Below, in pieces: positions 46,418-55,976 of a stretch of 64,000 nt of DNA; the first letter of the stretch is position 1; each line of letters starts with the position of its first letter. A model generated the notes under the pieces. It did no database searches, was not told the DNA's origin, and saw nothing but the letters and a program-made list of their open reading frames with translations. Source of the stretch: Mariniblastus sp. (GTDB lineage: Bacteria; Planctomycetota; Planctomycetia; Pirellulales; Pirellulaceae); contig WTFU01000054.1 of assembly GCA_011523945.1 (NCBI GenBank), forward strand, positions 1 through 64,000. The letters run 5' to 3'. A program made the position numbers and the translations under genes.

Positions 46418-47691
46418 TTTTGTCCCTCGGACTTCGTTGTTTCTTTCGTTTCACCACCGCGCGGATTGGGCTGATCTTCACCTTCCAGCACTTTGACCAG
46501 CTTTATCATCTCCAACTCGTCAGCCGCATTTTCCCAATCAAACTTCCCACGAACTTGCCCCCATCGGTCGACAACATACAAAAGTGATGAGTGATGCTCG
46601 CCCCCCGAATCCGCCTTGAAATACTCACTTCCAATTCTCTTGATTAACACGGGACTTCCGGTCAAAAACAACCAATTTTCCGGGTCCGCTTCTAGAGTAT
46701 CGGCAAATTCCCTAAGATGCTCCACCGTGTCGCGAGTCGGATCAGTCGTAATGCTGACAATCCGTGGGCAATCATCTCCAAGCCGTTTTTGCAAATTACG
46801 CAGGTACTGATTCTGAGCCTTACACACGCCGGGGCAGTTGCTAAAGAAGAAGTTCGCAATCCAAACCTCGCCAGTCAAATCCCGAGAGAAAAACTTTTCG
46901 CCGGACCGTTCGGTAAGAAAAAAGTCACGAACCCAGCGGATATCATTCAGCTCTTCCCGCTCAACTCCTGCCAAAACGTTTCTCGTGTCAATTTTCTTTC
47001 CTAACGGAGGTTTCGTTTCGGCTGCAACTTCTTTTGCAACCTTGACAAACCGCTTCATATCGTAAGGTTGATCCCACTTGAACCGATCGCGATAGCGTCC
47101 CCATTTATCAACCAGCAGTATATTGTCCGTATGCGTTTCTGGATTCACCGGAACATTAAACATGTTCTCACCGATCTCTACTAATTGATAGTTCTGTCCG
47201 GTTAGAAACGCCCAACGCTCTGGAGTTGCACTAAACCCTTCTGCATATTTATTCAAAACTTCAGGCGTATCGTTTTTAGGATCGACGGTCAGTGTTAGAA
47301 AACGAATATCAGTACCTTTTAGAGCCGAATTCACTCGGTCTATTTCTTTATTCAAATCCATGCAAAACGTTGGACAACTCGCAAAAAAGAAACTGACCAC
47401 GTAGGCCTGACCCGCTAGGTCAGCTGAGTCAAATTTATTTCCCTCCTGATCAATCAGCTCGAAACGACCAACACTTGGCAAGTGTTCCCATGGAACCGTC
47501 ACAAACGCTCTACCATTACTGTCTAACTGAAGATTGGTGCCATCGTTTTCATCTTTGTCGATAGACGCCACTCGAGGTCGTTCAACGGGACGGCGATCAA
47601 CCGACCGCAAGTAGATCACTACCGCGGCAGACACTACTACTAATATCCACAAAAATACTCGAACTCGTGCAAACATATTTCTCTTCGCCAC
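46414..47691 (-). CDS. Protein with two tandem Sco copper-chaperone domains
   Basis: Sco proteins deliver copper to the CuA site of cytochrome c oxidase. This 425-residue product has one N-terminal membrane anchor (VFLWILVVVSAAVVIYL) and two Sco domains. Domain 1 has FFFASCPTFCMDLNKEID with a distal His in NPETHTDNILLVD; domain 2 has FFFSNCPGVCKAQNQYLR with a distal His in GGEHHSSLLYVVD. Both keep the CxxxC and His ligands, so both could bind copper. The tail is charged (QPNPRGGETKETTKSEG). It lies within the cox operon, right after subunit IV. Confidence 0.92.
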   Translation of the reverse strand: MAKRNMFARVRVFLWILVVVSAAVVIYLRSVDRRPVERPRVASIDKDENDGTNLQLDSNGRAFVTVPWEHLPSVGRFELIDQEGNKFDSADLAGQAYVVSFFFASCPTFCMDLNKEIDRVNSALKGTDIRFLTLTVDPKNDTPEVLNKYAEGFSATPERWAFLTGQNYQLVEIGENMFNVPVNPETHTDNILLVDKWGRYRDRFKWDQPYDMKRFVKVAKEVAAETKPPLGKKIDTRNVLAGVEREELNDIRWVRDFFLTERSGEKFFSRDLTGEVWIANFFFSNCPGVCKAQNQYLRNLQKRLGDDCPRIVSITTDPTRDTVEHLREFADTLEADPENWLFLTGSPVLIKRIGSEYFKADSGGEHHSSLLYVVDRWGQVRGKFDWENAADELEMIKLVKVLEGEDQPNPRGGETKETTKSEGQK

Positions 47692-47703
47692 TAAAGTGCG
47701 CCT

Positions 47704-48108
47704 TTATCTAATCTCGGCTTTCGCAGGATTGACGACAATCGTGTCACTGACAACGGGCTTGGGGGCATTCTCACGGCGATCTTTTGAGTAGGTCAAATAT
47801 CGATAGCCAACATCCGGAACCAACAACAAAACCAGCAAAACACCCATGAACAAAGCTGGTATCGTGAGCACATACTTCCACGCCCGCTCCCACCACAGGT
47901 GCATAAAAAATAAAATCACCAACAATGCTTTCGCAATTGAAACCAGCATCATTGCCGACCAACCAACAACCCTGTTCTCCATTAAGTAGGAGTTAGCGAC
48001 CCAAAATGAAATCCCGGTTAACGCACAAAGCATTAGAAATACAAACAAAAAGACTTTCGTGTTTGAATTTCCGGTTGCGTCTCGATTGATGGAATCTATT
48101 TCATTCAT
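47704..48108 (-). CDS. Cytochrome c oxidase subunit IV family protein
   Basis: The 134-residue protein has three hydrophobic helices, including VFLFVFLMLCALTGISFWVA and SAMMLVSIAKALLVILFFMH, matching the small caa3-type subunit IV (CtaF). The track starts at 48183 with a Cys/Ser-rich leader that overlaps coxC; the ATG at 48108 (MNEIDSINRD) lies 4 bases after the coxC stop and is preferred. Confidence 0.9.
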   Translation of the reverse strand: MNEIDSINRDATGNSNTKVFLFVFLMLCALTGISFWVANSYLMENRVVGWSAMMLVSIAKALLVILFFMHLWWERAWKYVLTIPALFMGVLLVLLLVPDVGYRYLTYSKDRRENAPKPVVSDTIVVNPAKAEIR

Positions 48109-48112
48109 GAAA

Positions 48113-49387
48113 TCAAAATAAGTAAAGCAAAGGAAACAAGAAGATCCAAACGATGTCGACGAAATGCCAGTACAAACCGACATTCTCCATTAAACCAGCC
48201 CGTGAACGATCCAACCGCAACATCAACAAAACCATAAAAGCGACCAGCCCTCCCAAGACATGTAACGCATGGAAACCAGTCATCAGGAAATAGGTGTTCG
48301 CCCAAGTATTACCACTCGGAATGACCATCGGAAGCCTCAGATGAAAATGCTCGTTCAGCCCCTCATGAAGTCCATTGAACCGCTCATAAGCGCTAACCCG
48401 ATTTTCTAACGGAGTTAGTAAATCAACCAACTCGGTTGCCTTGGTCGCTGCCGTCTTCGATGCCTCGGTGGCTGCAGATAACTCACTCTCGATATCCGTC
48501 TTCCTCGCATCGTCCTGTTCAGCCTTGAGCTGTTCCGACAATACATCAATTCGCTCCTGCATCTCGCGGACGTCCTGCTCCACAGCCTCCTGCTGCCCCA
48601 TCAATTCAGCGATTTGATTTTTCACATCAGCATTTTCGCTCGCCAGATAAGATTCGACCCGTGGGTTGGAATTGCGGGGATTAATTTGATGAGCCAAGCT
48701 TTCAAGCGCCAGCTCTCTCATCATTGGATTCTCAGCTTCCCCAACCGTCCTTTGAGTCCACTGAACCAGGCCAGCTCGAATCAAGACAAGCGTATCCAAT
48801 ACATCATGATCGTGGGGTTCAGCCGATTCAGATACCAAAGCTGTTTTTTCCTTCTCAAGGCTCAAGATTTCAGCATCTAAATTCGACTTTACAGCAGAAA
48901 GATAATTCAAGTCAGCGCGATCATAAAGCAAACTTCGAGGAGTACCGGGGTGAATTCCGTGCTCAAACTTGGAATTATATTCATACGCCTTGATCCCGAG
49001 AAAAACGCACCCGAGAACAAAAGTACCAAACAACCAGGCCTTCGCTTTCCCTGCCTTGTTTTGCTTGGCAGCCTCCATCCCAAAGACAATCGTCACACTG
49101 GAACAAATCAAAACAAACGTGTTGACAGCGCCTAGCCATTCAAGAACTCGAACATCCCCGGGCGTCGGCCACGAGCCCTCAGGAGCCCCAAAACGAAGAA
49201 CAATGTAAGTGCCAATTAAGGCCGTGAAAAACATAATTTCCGTGGACAAAAACAGCCAAACCGCAAGCTTGCCTTTGGGAACTGGCACCGCTGGCTGATA
49301 CTTCAGTTCAATATGTCCGTGCGACCCCCCATCCAATCCACCGTTGGCAGCGTCTGTTTCGTTGGACGAGTTCGCTTTTGAATTCAT
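48113..49387 (-). CDS. coxC: Cytochrome c oxidase subunit III with long coiled-coil insert
   Basis: This is a five-helix caa3-type subunit III: helices at [38 protein letters not shown] and [20 protein letters not shown], then the C-terminal [20 protein letters not shown] and [17 protein letters not shown]. The normal length is near 200 residues; this one is 424, because about 190 residues between helices 3 and 4 form an extracytoplasmic segment with heptad-like helices ([20 protein letters not shown]). The insert has no recognised domain. Confidence 0.93.
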   Translation of the reverse strand: MNSKANSSNETDAANGGLDGGSHGHIELKYQPAVPVPKGKLAVWLFLSTEIMFFTALIGTYIVLRFGAPEGSWPTPGDVRVLEWLGAVNTFVLICSSVTIVFGMEAAKQNKAGKAKAWLFGTFVLGCVFLGIKAYEYNSKFEHGIHPGTPRSLLYDRADLNYLSAVKSNLDAEILSLEKEKTALVSESAEPHDHDVLDTLVLIRAGLVQWTQRTVGEAENPMMRELALESLAHQINPRNSNPRVESYLASENADVKNQIAELMGQQEAVEQDVREMQERIDVLSEQLKAEQDDARKTDIESELSAATEASKTAATKATELVDLLTPLENRVSAYERFNGLHEGLNEHFHLRLPMVIPSGNTWANTYFLMTGFHALHVLGGLVAFMVLLMLRLDRSRAGLMENVGLYWHFVDIVWIFLFPLLYLF

Positions 49388-49454
49388 TTTTCTTCTAAAA
49401 TCTTGGAGCTAATAAATACAAACTCGACGTGTGTTAAGAAAATAATCGAAACGC

Positions 49455-50375
49455 CTAAGTCAAACACGCGAGAATCAAAACCAGCATGTAAGCCGGCAGA
49501 TAAAGTAACGAAGCACGCAACAACTTCCTCGCTACCTGGTCATTACGATCGAGACGAAATGCCCAAGCAGCTTTTAAATAATAAACTCCTATAAACAAGG
49601 AGGCGAGTGCGAAAACCCACGCATGAATAGGCGTCCTCAAACTCAAGATTGGAAGCAAGCTAACAAGAATCAACAGCACCGCTGTGACCACGGATTTTAG
49701 ACCTGCAACTCGACCGGTGGGTTCGGTGACCGTAATCATCTTCAACCCCCCCTGGCGGTATTGATCACGATACATCCAGGCAATTGCCATAAAGTGAGGG
49801 AATTGCCAGAGAACTAAGACTCCAAAGAACGCCCAACACACCAATCCGACCGTTTCGGTGGCAGCCAACGATCCCATGATGATCGGCATCGCCCCTGCAA
49901 TGGCACCGATCTCCGTGTTAAGCGGTGTCCTTAATTTGAGAGGAGTGTAAATAGCTACATAAAGCACCCAGTTGGCAATACCACAAACCGCCGTCTGCCA
50001 ATTTACCATCCCGTAGAGGAATGCGACTCCAACCCCAAAAGTTACCGCGACAAACATTGCCACTTCCGTCGACGACAATCGCTGCGAAGGAAGTGGACGT
50101 GACGCAGTTCTGGGCATCAAAAAATCGGTGTAGCGTTCGAGGTACATATTCATCGCGTTACCACTCGAAGCAATCATCAACATCCCAACAAGCGCACCGA
50201 ACATTGTTCCGACGCCCATTGCCTCACCCGCGGCATGCGCTGCCAACAAGGCGGCAACGGCAAAAGTAATTAGCACCATTACCGAAATTCGCAATTTCGT
50301 CAGCGCCACATAGGTTTGCAACCTCGTGGTCTCCTTGGCTGTCGTAATTTCTGGATTCGTTGACATTGCTGACAT
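49455..50375 (-). CDS. ctaB: Protoheme IX farnesyltransferase (heme O synthase)
   Basis: The enzyme attaches a farnesyl chain to heme b to make heme O for the oxidase. The 306-residue product has about nine helices and the UbiA-family motifs NAMNMYLERYTDFLMPRTAS (NxxxD-like site with R-T-x-x-R-P following) and IAWMYRDQYRQGGLKM. Two ATG codons (50375 and 50366) are possible starts. It sits between coxA and coxC. A heme A synthase gene (ctaA) is not in the window. Confidence 0.93.
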   Translation of the reverse strand: MSAMSTNPEITTAKETTRLQTYVALTKLRISVMVLITFAVAALLAAHAAGEAMGVGTMFGALVGMLMIASSGNAMNMYLERYTDFLMPRTASRPLPSQRLSSTEVAMFVAVTFGVGVAFLYGMVNWQTAVCGIANWVLYVAIYTPLKLRTPLNTEIGAIAGAMPIIMGSLAATETVGLVCWAFFGVLVLWQFPHFMAIAWMYRDQYRQGGLKMITVTEPTGRVAGLKSVVTAVLLILVSLLPILSLRTPIHAWVFALASLFIGVYYLKAAWAFRLDRNDQVARKLLRASLLYLPAYMLVLILACLT

Positions 50376-50431
50376 GCGAGCTAACTCGTCTTTTTAGAGT
50401 TTTATAGGAATGGAGTGCGAACCAAGTTCAC

Positions 50432-52171
50432 TCAACTCGTTTTTGTTTGTGGGAAAAAATCTGAGTCTGCCTCCGGGTGACTGTATTCGTAAGGTCCCCG
50501 GCGAACCACAGGCTGGACGTCAAAGTTTCCGTGCGGCGGCGGACTTACCGTTGTCCATTCCAGCGTATTTGAATTCCAGGGATTTCGGCCGGCTTTGACA
50601 CCGAAAAACATACTGCCAAAAAAGTTCACCACGAAAATCAGCTGAGTCAGCCCCATTCCGATCGCACAGATTGTCATAAACTGATTGAGCGGCAACAAGT
50701 CCTTTAATCCCTCGTAAATGTAAGGATCAGCCACACGCCTCGGCATCCGACTTAAAAAATGCATTGGAAAAAATGTGCCATTCAAGAAAACAAAGGTAAG
50801 GAAGAAATGAATCTTGCCTAACCTTTCATTCATCATCCGGCCAAACATCTTTGGAAACCAAAAATAGATTGCGCCCAAGACGCCCAGAACACTACTGGCA
50901 AACAAAACATAGTGAAGGTGAGCCACGATGTAGTAAGTGTCATGAATAACGATATCCACTGGGGGCGCTGACATGACAATCCCAGACAGCCCACCGATCA
51001 CAAACATAGCAACAAAACCGACACAAAATAACATCGGTGTCGTCAGTTGCAGTTTTCCACCCCATAAGGTTCCAATCCAGTTAAAAACCTTGATCCCACT
51101 CGGCAACGCAATCAACATGGTCGAAACCATAAAACTCATTGCCAAAGTATGATTCATGCCGGAGATGAACATATGATGCCCCCAGACAATAAAACCAAGT
51201 CCGGCAATGGCAGTGATCGAGTAAACCATCGGGCGGTAACCAAATAGCGGCTTTCTAGAAAAGCAGGAAATTATGTCTGAAACCATACCCATCGCTGGCA
51301 AAATCATGATGTAGACCGCTGGATGCGAGTAGAACCAAAACAGGTGCTGCCACAGCAGAACTTGTCCGCCACCGCTGGTTGCTACCCCATTATTCACAGC
51401 GATGTTCTCAGGAAGAAAAAAGCCCGTCATTAACAATCGGTCGGACAACTGCATGAGAAGTGCAGCCGTCAAAACCGGCAAGGCGAAGGCTTGCATAATT
51501 GCCGTAATGAACATCCCCCAGACCGTCATTGGCATTCGGAACATCGTCATCCCGGGTGCCCGCATTTGTATGATCGTCGTCAGGTAATTGATCGATCCCA
51601 TCATCGATGAAACCCCGACAAACACCATCGCCAGCAGCCACAACGACTGCGCATCCCCCTGAAAAACACTCAGTGGAGGATAGGAGGTCCAACCGGCGGA
51701 AGCTCCATACTCGGGCATAAAGAAGCTAAGAATAATGCACGCAAACGCGGGCCACATGAACCAATAACTCAGCATGTTCAACCGAGGAAATGCCATATCC
51801 TCCGCACCGACCATCAATGGAATCAGGTAGTTCCCAAACGCGCCTGCGAGAATGGGGATGATCACAAAAAAGATCATGATCGTCGCATGCATAGTAAACA
51901 ACATATTGTAGAAACCGGGCGACATCTGCCCGCCCGACTCAGCAAACAACATGTGACCAAAAATCGGCATGTCCGACCAGGGCCACGCCAGTTGCCAGCG
52001 AACAGCTAAAGCTAAGAACCCGCCGACAAAAAACCAGATCAATGATGAGAAAAGAAACTGCAGACCGATGACCTTATGATCCGTTGCAAAAACGTAGGTC
52101 CAGACAAACCGGGAGACAACATTCCCCTTGTGATCTGGTGTAATCGAATTTTCAACAGAAACTTCCGCCAT
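50432..52171 (-). CDS. coxA: Cytochrome c oxidase subunit I (A2-type)
   Basis: This is the catalytic heme-copper subunit that reduces oxygen and pumps protons. The 579-residue product has twelve helices. Ligand segments include NMLFTMHATIMIFFVIIP for a low-spin heme His, WQHLFWFYSHPAVYIMILP for the CuB His and cross-linked Tyr, VWGHHMFISGM for two more CuB His, and DTYYIVAHLHYVLF for the heme a3 and second low-spin His. The site reads YSHPAV and not GHPEV: the missing Glu is replaced by Tyr-Ser as in the A2 subfamily. It starts at an ATG 29 bases after coxB. Confidence 0.97.
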   Translation of the reverse strand: MAEVSVENSITPDHKGNVVSRFVWTYVFATDHKVIGLQFLFSSLIWFFVGGFLALAVRWQLAWPWSDMPIFGHMLFAESGGQMSPGFYNMLFTMHATIMIFFVIIPILAGAFGNYLIPLMVGAEDMAFPRLNMLSYWFMWPAFACIILSFFMPEYGASAGWTSYPPLSVFQGDAQSLWLLAMVFVGVSSMMGSINYLTTIIQMRAPGMTMFRMPMTVWGMFITAIMQAFALPVLTAALLMQLSDRLLMTGFFLPENIAVNNGVATSGGGQVLLWQHLFWFYSHPAVYIMILPAMGMVSDIISCFSRKPLFGYRPMVYSITAIAGLGFIVWGHHMFISGMNHTLAMSFMVSTMLIALPSGIKVFNWIGTLWGGKLQLTTPMLFCVGFVAMFVIGGLSGIVMSAPPVDIVIHDTYYIVAHLHYVLFASSVLGVLGAIYFWFPKMFGRMMNERLGKIHFFLTFVFLNGTFFPMHFLSRMPRRVADPYIYEGLKDLLPLNQFMTICAIGMGLTQLIFVVNFFGSMFFGVKAGRNPWNSNTLEWTTVSPPPHGNFDVQPVVRRGPYEYSHPEADSDFFPQTKTS

Positions 52172-52200
52172 TTACAGATCCAACCCAATCATAATCTACT

Positions 52201-53094
52201 TTAATTTTCAAATCCCAAATCGGCCTGAGCAGCAAGCAACCGCTCCGCCGAATGCAAACTTCTTGAACCTCTCAGCAAAGCAGCAGGCTCCACCGCTTTT
52301 TTAAATTCTGGCGAGTAAGCCGATTTTTGCTCAGCAATCCAAGCATCGAACTGAGCCCGCGAAACAAAATTTAAATCTGCTTTCATCATGTAATGCCCCC
52401 AGCCGCATAACTCGGTGCACATAATCTCAATCTCTTTTTCCTCACGGGCATTGAACCAAACGAACTGAGTCATCCCCGGCACGATGTCCTGTTTCAACCT
52501 GAGCTCAGGAACATAGAAGCTATGAATAACGTCGCGACTCTCCATCTGCAGAACAATCTCTTCACCCGCCGGAAGAACAAGAAGGTTTTCTACAAAAATA
52601 TCATCCTCAGTTTCAACGACACCGTCATCACCTGCATAGTAGAACTCCCATCCAAACCGCTTGGCCTTTACCATGACCATCGGTGGCTTGAATGAAGAGA
52701 CTCCGTTGACCGTTACAGTAGGACGCTCCATTTTATTTTCAGCCCAGGACTTCATTTGGAAAAAGGCGAGGAACACGAGAATCAAAGCCGGAATCACCGT
52801 CCACGTAATTTCCAATTTCGTGTTGTGAGTGATGTAAAGAGCTTTTGAATCAGAATCCCCGCGATCGCTGAATCGCCAAAGTGCCCAACCAATAGTGAAC
52901 ACGGTTCCTGCAAGTATGAACGCCGCCAGCAGATGGATCCCGTTAAACAGCTGATCAATCGTATCTCCGGCTTGACTCAGCGATTTAGGCAACCAAGCCG
53001 ACTCCAGCGGCGCAACGCCGTACATCGCCATCAAAATGGACGCAATTCCCAGCACAGGAACCAACAGAAATAAAACGCTCCAGAAACGATTCAT
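52201..53094 (-). CDS. coxB: Cytochrome c oxidase subunit II
   Basis: Subunit II takes electrons from cytochrome c through the binuclear CuA centre. The 297-residue product has an N-terminal helix, a second helix (LLAAFILAGTVFTIGWALW), then the cupredoxin domain with VIHSFYVPELRLKQDIVPG and the CuA site CTELCGWGHYMM. No CxxCH is fused at the C-terminus, unlike typical caa3 enzymes; a separate diheme cytochrome gene precedes it. The start overlaps the cytochrome c stop by one base (TAATG). Confidence 0.95.
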   Translation of the reverse strand: MNRFWSVLFLLVPVLGIASILMAMYGVAPLESAWLPKSLSQAGDTIDQLFNGIHLLAAFILAGTVFTIGWALWRFSDRGDSDSKALYITHNTKLEITWTVIPALILVFLAFFQMKSWAENKMERPTVTVNGVSSFKPPMVMVKAKRFGWEFYYAGDDGVVETEDDIFVENLLVLPAGEEIVLQMESRDVIHSFYVPELRLKQDIVPGMTQFVWFNAREEKEIEIMCTELCGWGHYMMKADLNFVSRAQFDAWIAEQKSAYSPEFKKAVEPAALLRGSRSLHSAERLLAAQADLGFEN

Positions 53095-54377
53095 TATCTC
53101 ATCACCTGCTTTTCATTGACAGGTTTTGACAAACCATTCTTGTTAGCGTCCTGATAGGGCATCGCCCGCACATATGCGACTACCGCCCAGATTTCATCTG
53201 ATGTCATCGCCGTCGATGCCGGCATCGGAGTTCCCTCAATGCCGTTTCGCAATCGCAAATACAAGTCATTCGGGTGATCGCCACCGCGATAATAGTGGCG
53301 CGTCAAGTTTCTTGGCTTAACCGGACGAGGTGGGAGCGCACCGACCTCCGTAAAATCTGAATAACTTTCTGGATTTTGCGGATCGACCTCGGCCGATTTA
53401 ATCCAATCGTTCGTCCAGTCATCAAAATTATTCAACTGGCCGTCACCAATTCCAGTGTCTCCATGGCACTGCATACAATTCCCTTTGGCAAAAAACAGCT
53501 CTCTCCCTCGCTGGACAAAATCCTTGTGACCTTCGTGGTTGATATCAAACTCAGGAGGCGCTGGATCAATCTTGGTAACCTTTCGCTCGGTTCTCAGCCA
53601 GCGGTCAATGATTCGCTCCTGCAGGCCTTCCCCGATCACCGTATACATTTGATCTTCAAACTCTTCGATATCGTCGTCCGAAGGCTCCTTACCCTCGGGC
53701 TTATCTATCAAAGAGAGATCAATCAACGGCTCCCCATCCAGGACGGCCAACTCGCCTAAAAGGAAGCGCTCAAACTGACCTCGCATGGTCAGGTACTTGA
53801 CATACTCAACTAACGCCTGGATTTGGTCTTTCGGCAAAGTCCTGAAGGAAGGCATAGCTGACCCGGGAATTCCGTTAACTAAAATCTCCGTTAGGTCGTG
53901 ATCGGTAGGAGGTGAACGCAGAGGCGTCGATTTGAATTTAAATTTTCCCAGCCGAAAATCGCGTGGATAAGGCTCAAGAGATGCTGCAGTGTCACCGGCG
54001 CCGTTTCCTGTAATTCCGTGGCAGTGAGCACAGTGCTCACGATACAACCCCGACGCCGACTCTCGCTTATCGACTCGTGTTGGCCCCGCCGCCATTTTTA
54101 GATTCTCAATTGAAATAATATCGTGTGCAGGATCTTCATCACCAAGAAAGAACGGAAACTTCGGATCATCCGGCGTCCCAAACAAAGCCGTCATGATGGT
54201 ACCAATTTCCGTTTTATACTCCTCCGGAAAGTGCTCGCCTTCGGCAAGATGAGTTTTTTCCTGTTTCACCCACTCCACCGAATTAAACCGAAAGACCGGT
54301 GGTTCCGATCTCTCACATCCGGTCATTCCCAGCAATGCCGTACTTATGATTACAAGATGGAAAAACAGTCGAAACAC
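53094..54377 (-). CDS. Diheme cytochrome c lipoprotein
   Basis: The 427-residue product has a lipoprotein signal (LLGMTGCERSEP) and two heme c sites: CAHCHGITGNGAGD near residue 136 and CMQCHGDTGIGDG near residue 298. Each domain has a distal Met candidate (PGSAMPSFR and EGTPMPAS). It is probably tethered outside the cytoplasmic membrane and feeds electrons to CuA of the adjacent oxidase. Maturation would need the ResB-CcsA protein encoded earlier in the window. Confidence 0.93.
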   Translation of the reverse strand: MFRLFFHLVIISTALLGMTGCERSEPPVFRFNSVEWVKQEKTHLAEGEHFPEEYKTEIGTIMTALFGTPDDPKFPFFLGDEDPAHDIISIENLKMAAGPTRVDKRESASGLYREHCAHCHGITGNGAGDTAASLEPYPRDFRLGKFKFKSTPLRSPPTDHDLTEILVNGIPGSAMPSFRTLPKDQIQALVEYVKYLTMRGQFERFLLGELAVLDGEPLIDLSLIDKPEGKEPSDDDIEEFEDQMYTVIGEGLQERIIDRWLRTERKVTKIDPAPPEFDINHEGHKDFVQRGRELFFAKGNCMQCHGDTGIGDGQLNNFDDWTNDWIKSAEVDPQNPESYSDFTEVGALPPRPVKPRNLTRHYYRGGDHPNDLYLRLRNGIEGTPMPASTAMTSDEIWAVVAYVRAMPYQDANKNGLSKPVNEKQVMR

Positions 54378-54575
54378 AAAATCCCCAATCCTTTGAGATT
54401 GGCCTGGAAGTTTTAAGAAAGGTTCCGCAAATTTAGCGGTCGAACACTACTGTATTTTGTCTGATTTTAGAAATTTGTCGACCGGACAAATTGTCACAGA
54501 TCCACTATAAGACCCGTTCTCAGCCTATTTCTTTAACCTTAGCCGCTCGATTCGCGCAAAACAGGGATCGACCGC

Positions 54576-54731
54576 CTAGTCCCACTCCATTCTTTTAATT
54601 TCGCTATCGAGAGTTTCGGCGTTTTTTTGATCAAAAGTCAACGCAGGTGCCACCGTACGCTGATAACAACCAACAAAACTACTCATTAAAACGATCAGAA
54701 CGATCAGATACCACGAATTGCGAAGCAACAT
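54576..54731 (-). CDS. Small lipoprotein upstream of the oxidase operon (below ORF-track cutoff)
   Basis: The minus strand encodes 51 residues: MLLRNSWYLIVLIVLMSSF then VGCYQRTVAPALTF and a charged end KRMEWD. It has a lipoprotein signal peptide with lipobox SFVGC, leaving a mature peptide of about 30 residues. The start is an ATG preceded by AAGGGAATGG about 11 bases upstream. It lies 198 bases before the cytochrome c gene on the same strand. No homologue is recalled. The signal peptide plus lipobox make it a believable gene. Confidence 0.7.
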   Translation of the reverse strand: MLLRNSWYLIVLIVLMSSFVGCYQRTVAPALTFDQKNAETLDSEIKRMEWD

Positions 54732-54810
54732 CAAATGTCCATTCCCTTAAAAAATTGACCGTTTCGAAAAACCATCCCAAACTGGAGGGCGTGATAGATT
54801 GAGACCTTAA

Positions 54811-54848
54811 CAAAAACACCCCTTTGCCGAATTGAGACAAAAGGGTGT
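54811..54848 (-). terminator. Rho-independent terminator after cupredoxin gene
   Basis: On the minus strand ACACCCTTTTG pairs with CAAAGGGGTGT (one G-T pair) around a loop of about 11 bases and ends in TTTTTGTT. It would end the cupredoxin-like transcript 115 bases after its stop and insulate it from the oxidase operon. Confidence 0.88.
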
Positions 54849-54963
54849 AGATTCAACTCCATTCAAACTCAAATCTGATCCGGCAACCGCCCCATAAACT
54901 GAGCGGCCCAAAGACCGTTCCTCAAGAGATTTCGCAACAAATCGGCCGTTTTGACCATTGGAA

Positions 54964-55767
54964 CTATTTCGTCAACGCTTCGCCTGGCAACGAAAGTGTG
55001 CCGAGATCGAGGGTTTCACCCGCTTTAATTGTCGCTTCGATTGTACCGCGCCGATCCGGTTCGTAACCCTTTACCTCAATGGTCTTCAGGTAGCCTCCCT
55101 TTTTATGCCAAAACTGAAACTTCCAGTCGCCTGCAGGAATGTTCTCGATCTTAAACTTTCCGTCTTTGTCAGAAATAGAGACGTACGGGTTGTCACGAAT
55201 GAGAATGATCGCATCCATCCACTGATGAATGTCACATTTAACTTCACCCGGAATCTTATCGCTCTCTTCGCCGAGAACAATTTCAGACGCCGCATTTTTT
55301 ACTATGTTGACATTATGTTCATGCTCCATCGTAGCGATACGGCAGTTATGACCAACGTTATCACTGTTCTTGAGAATTAAAGTTTGTCCGGGTCTAGCGA
55401 AACTAGCCTTAGGAACAAACCGACACTTGACGTTATCCAAAGTCAATTTGACTTCTTTTTGTGCGTCATAAGACGGATGATAAGTGTCAGGAGTATCCGC
55501 TCCCCGCCCTGTGTACATCATCACGTAGACGTCGCGTAATTGATTTTTGTCGTTGACCACAACCCCGTCATCCAGCGGAATCTTTCCGTCTACCAAGCAA
55601 ACCGCTCTATCAGGATTATCCTTGACATCTTCCGGCTGGTTTTCGGGCACTTCCCCTGAAATTACAATCTGACCGGTTAGATTCCCCCAGCCGTCCTGTG
55701 CCAATGCCACAGAACTCATCGAAACGCAAAAAACAAAAAACAGTGTGCAGCAGAAAACTCGCTTCAT
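54964..55767 (-). CDS. Secreted cupredoxin-like protein with carboxypeptidase-regulatory-like domain
   Basis: After a signal peptide (FFVFCVSMSSVALAQ) the protein has a plastocyanin-like segment with type 1 copper ligand candidates: His in SDNVGHNCRI, then Cys, His and Met in VKCDIHQWMDAI. The C-terminal part (SISDKDGKFKIENIPAGDW) is the beta-sandwich found in carboxypeptidase-regulatory-like domains. The ATG at 55767 (MKRVFCC) is preferred over 55800. It resembles methylamine-utilisation-type proteins seen in planctomycetes. It may be an electron carrier to the oxidase, by neighbourhood only. It is divergent from purD. Confidence 0.85.
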   Translation of the reverse strand: MKRVFCCTLFFVFCVSMSSVALAQDGWGNLTGQIVISGEVPENQPEDVKDNPDRAVCLVDGKIPLDDGVVVNDKNQLRDVYVMMYTGRGADTPDTYHPSYDAQKEVKLTLDNVKCRFVPKASFARPGQTLILKNSDNVGHNCRIATMEHEHNVNIVKNAASEIVLGEESDKIPGEVKCDIHQWMDAIILIRDNPYVSISDKDGKFKIENIPAGDWKFQFWHKKGGYLKTIEVKGYEPDRRGTIEATIKAGETLDLGTLSLPGEALTK

Positions 55768-55976
55768 TATCGATTCCTGAATGTGGATTAGGACTTTCAT
55801 TTAACATTAAGACGCTTTAGGTACCGGCCCTATTGTAACAAATTTGCCCATTGATTTCATGAACTCGGCCGGAAGTCCATTGTTGCCCCTGTCATTCGGC
55901 TTTCAATCCCTTAAAATCGTTCTCCAGTTAAATGACGCCTGTTTGAAGTCCACCATTTCAAGAAAATCGCTACATC

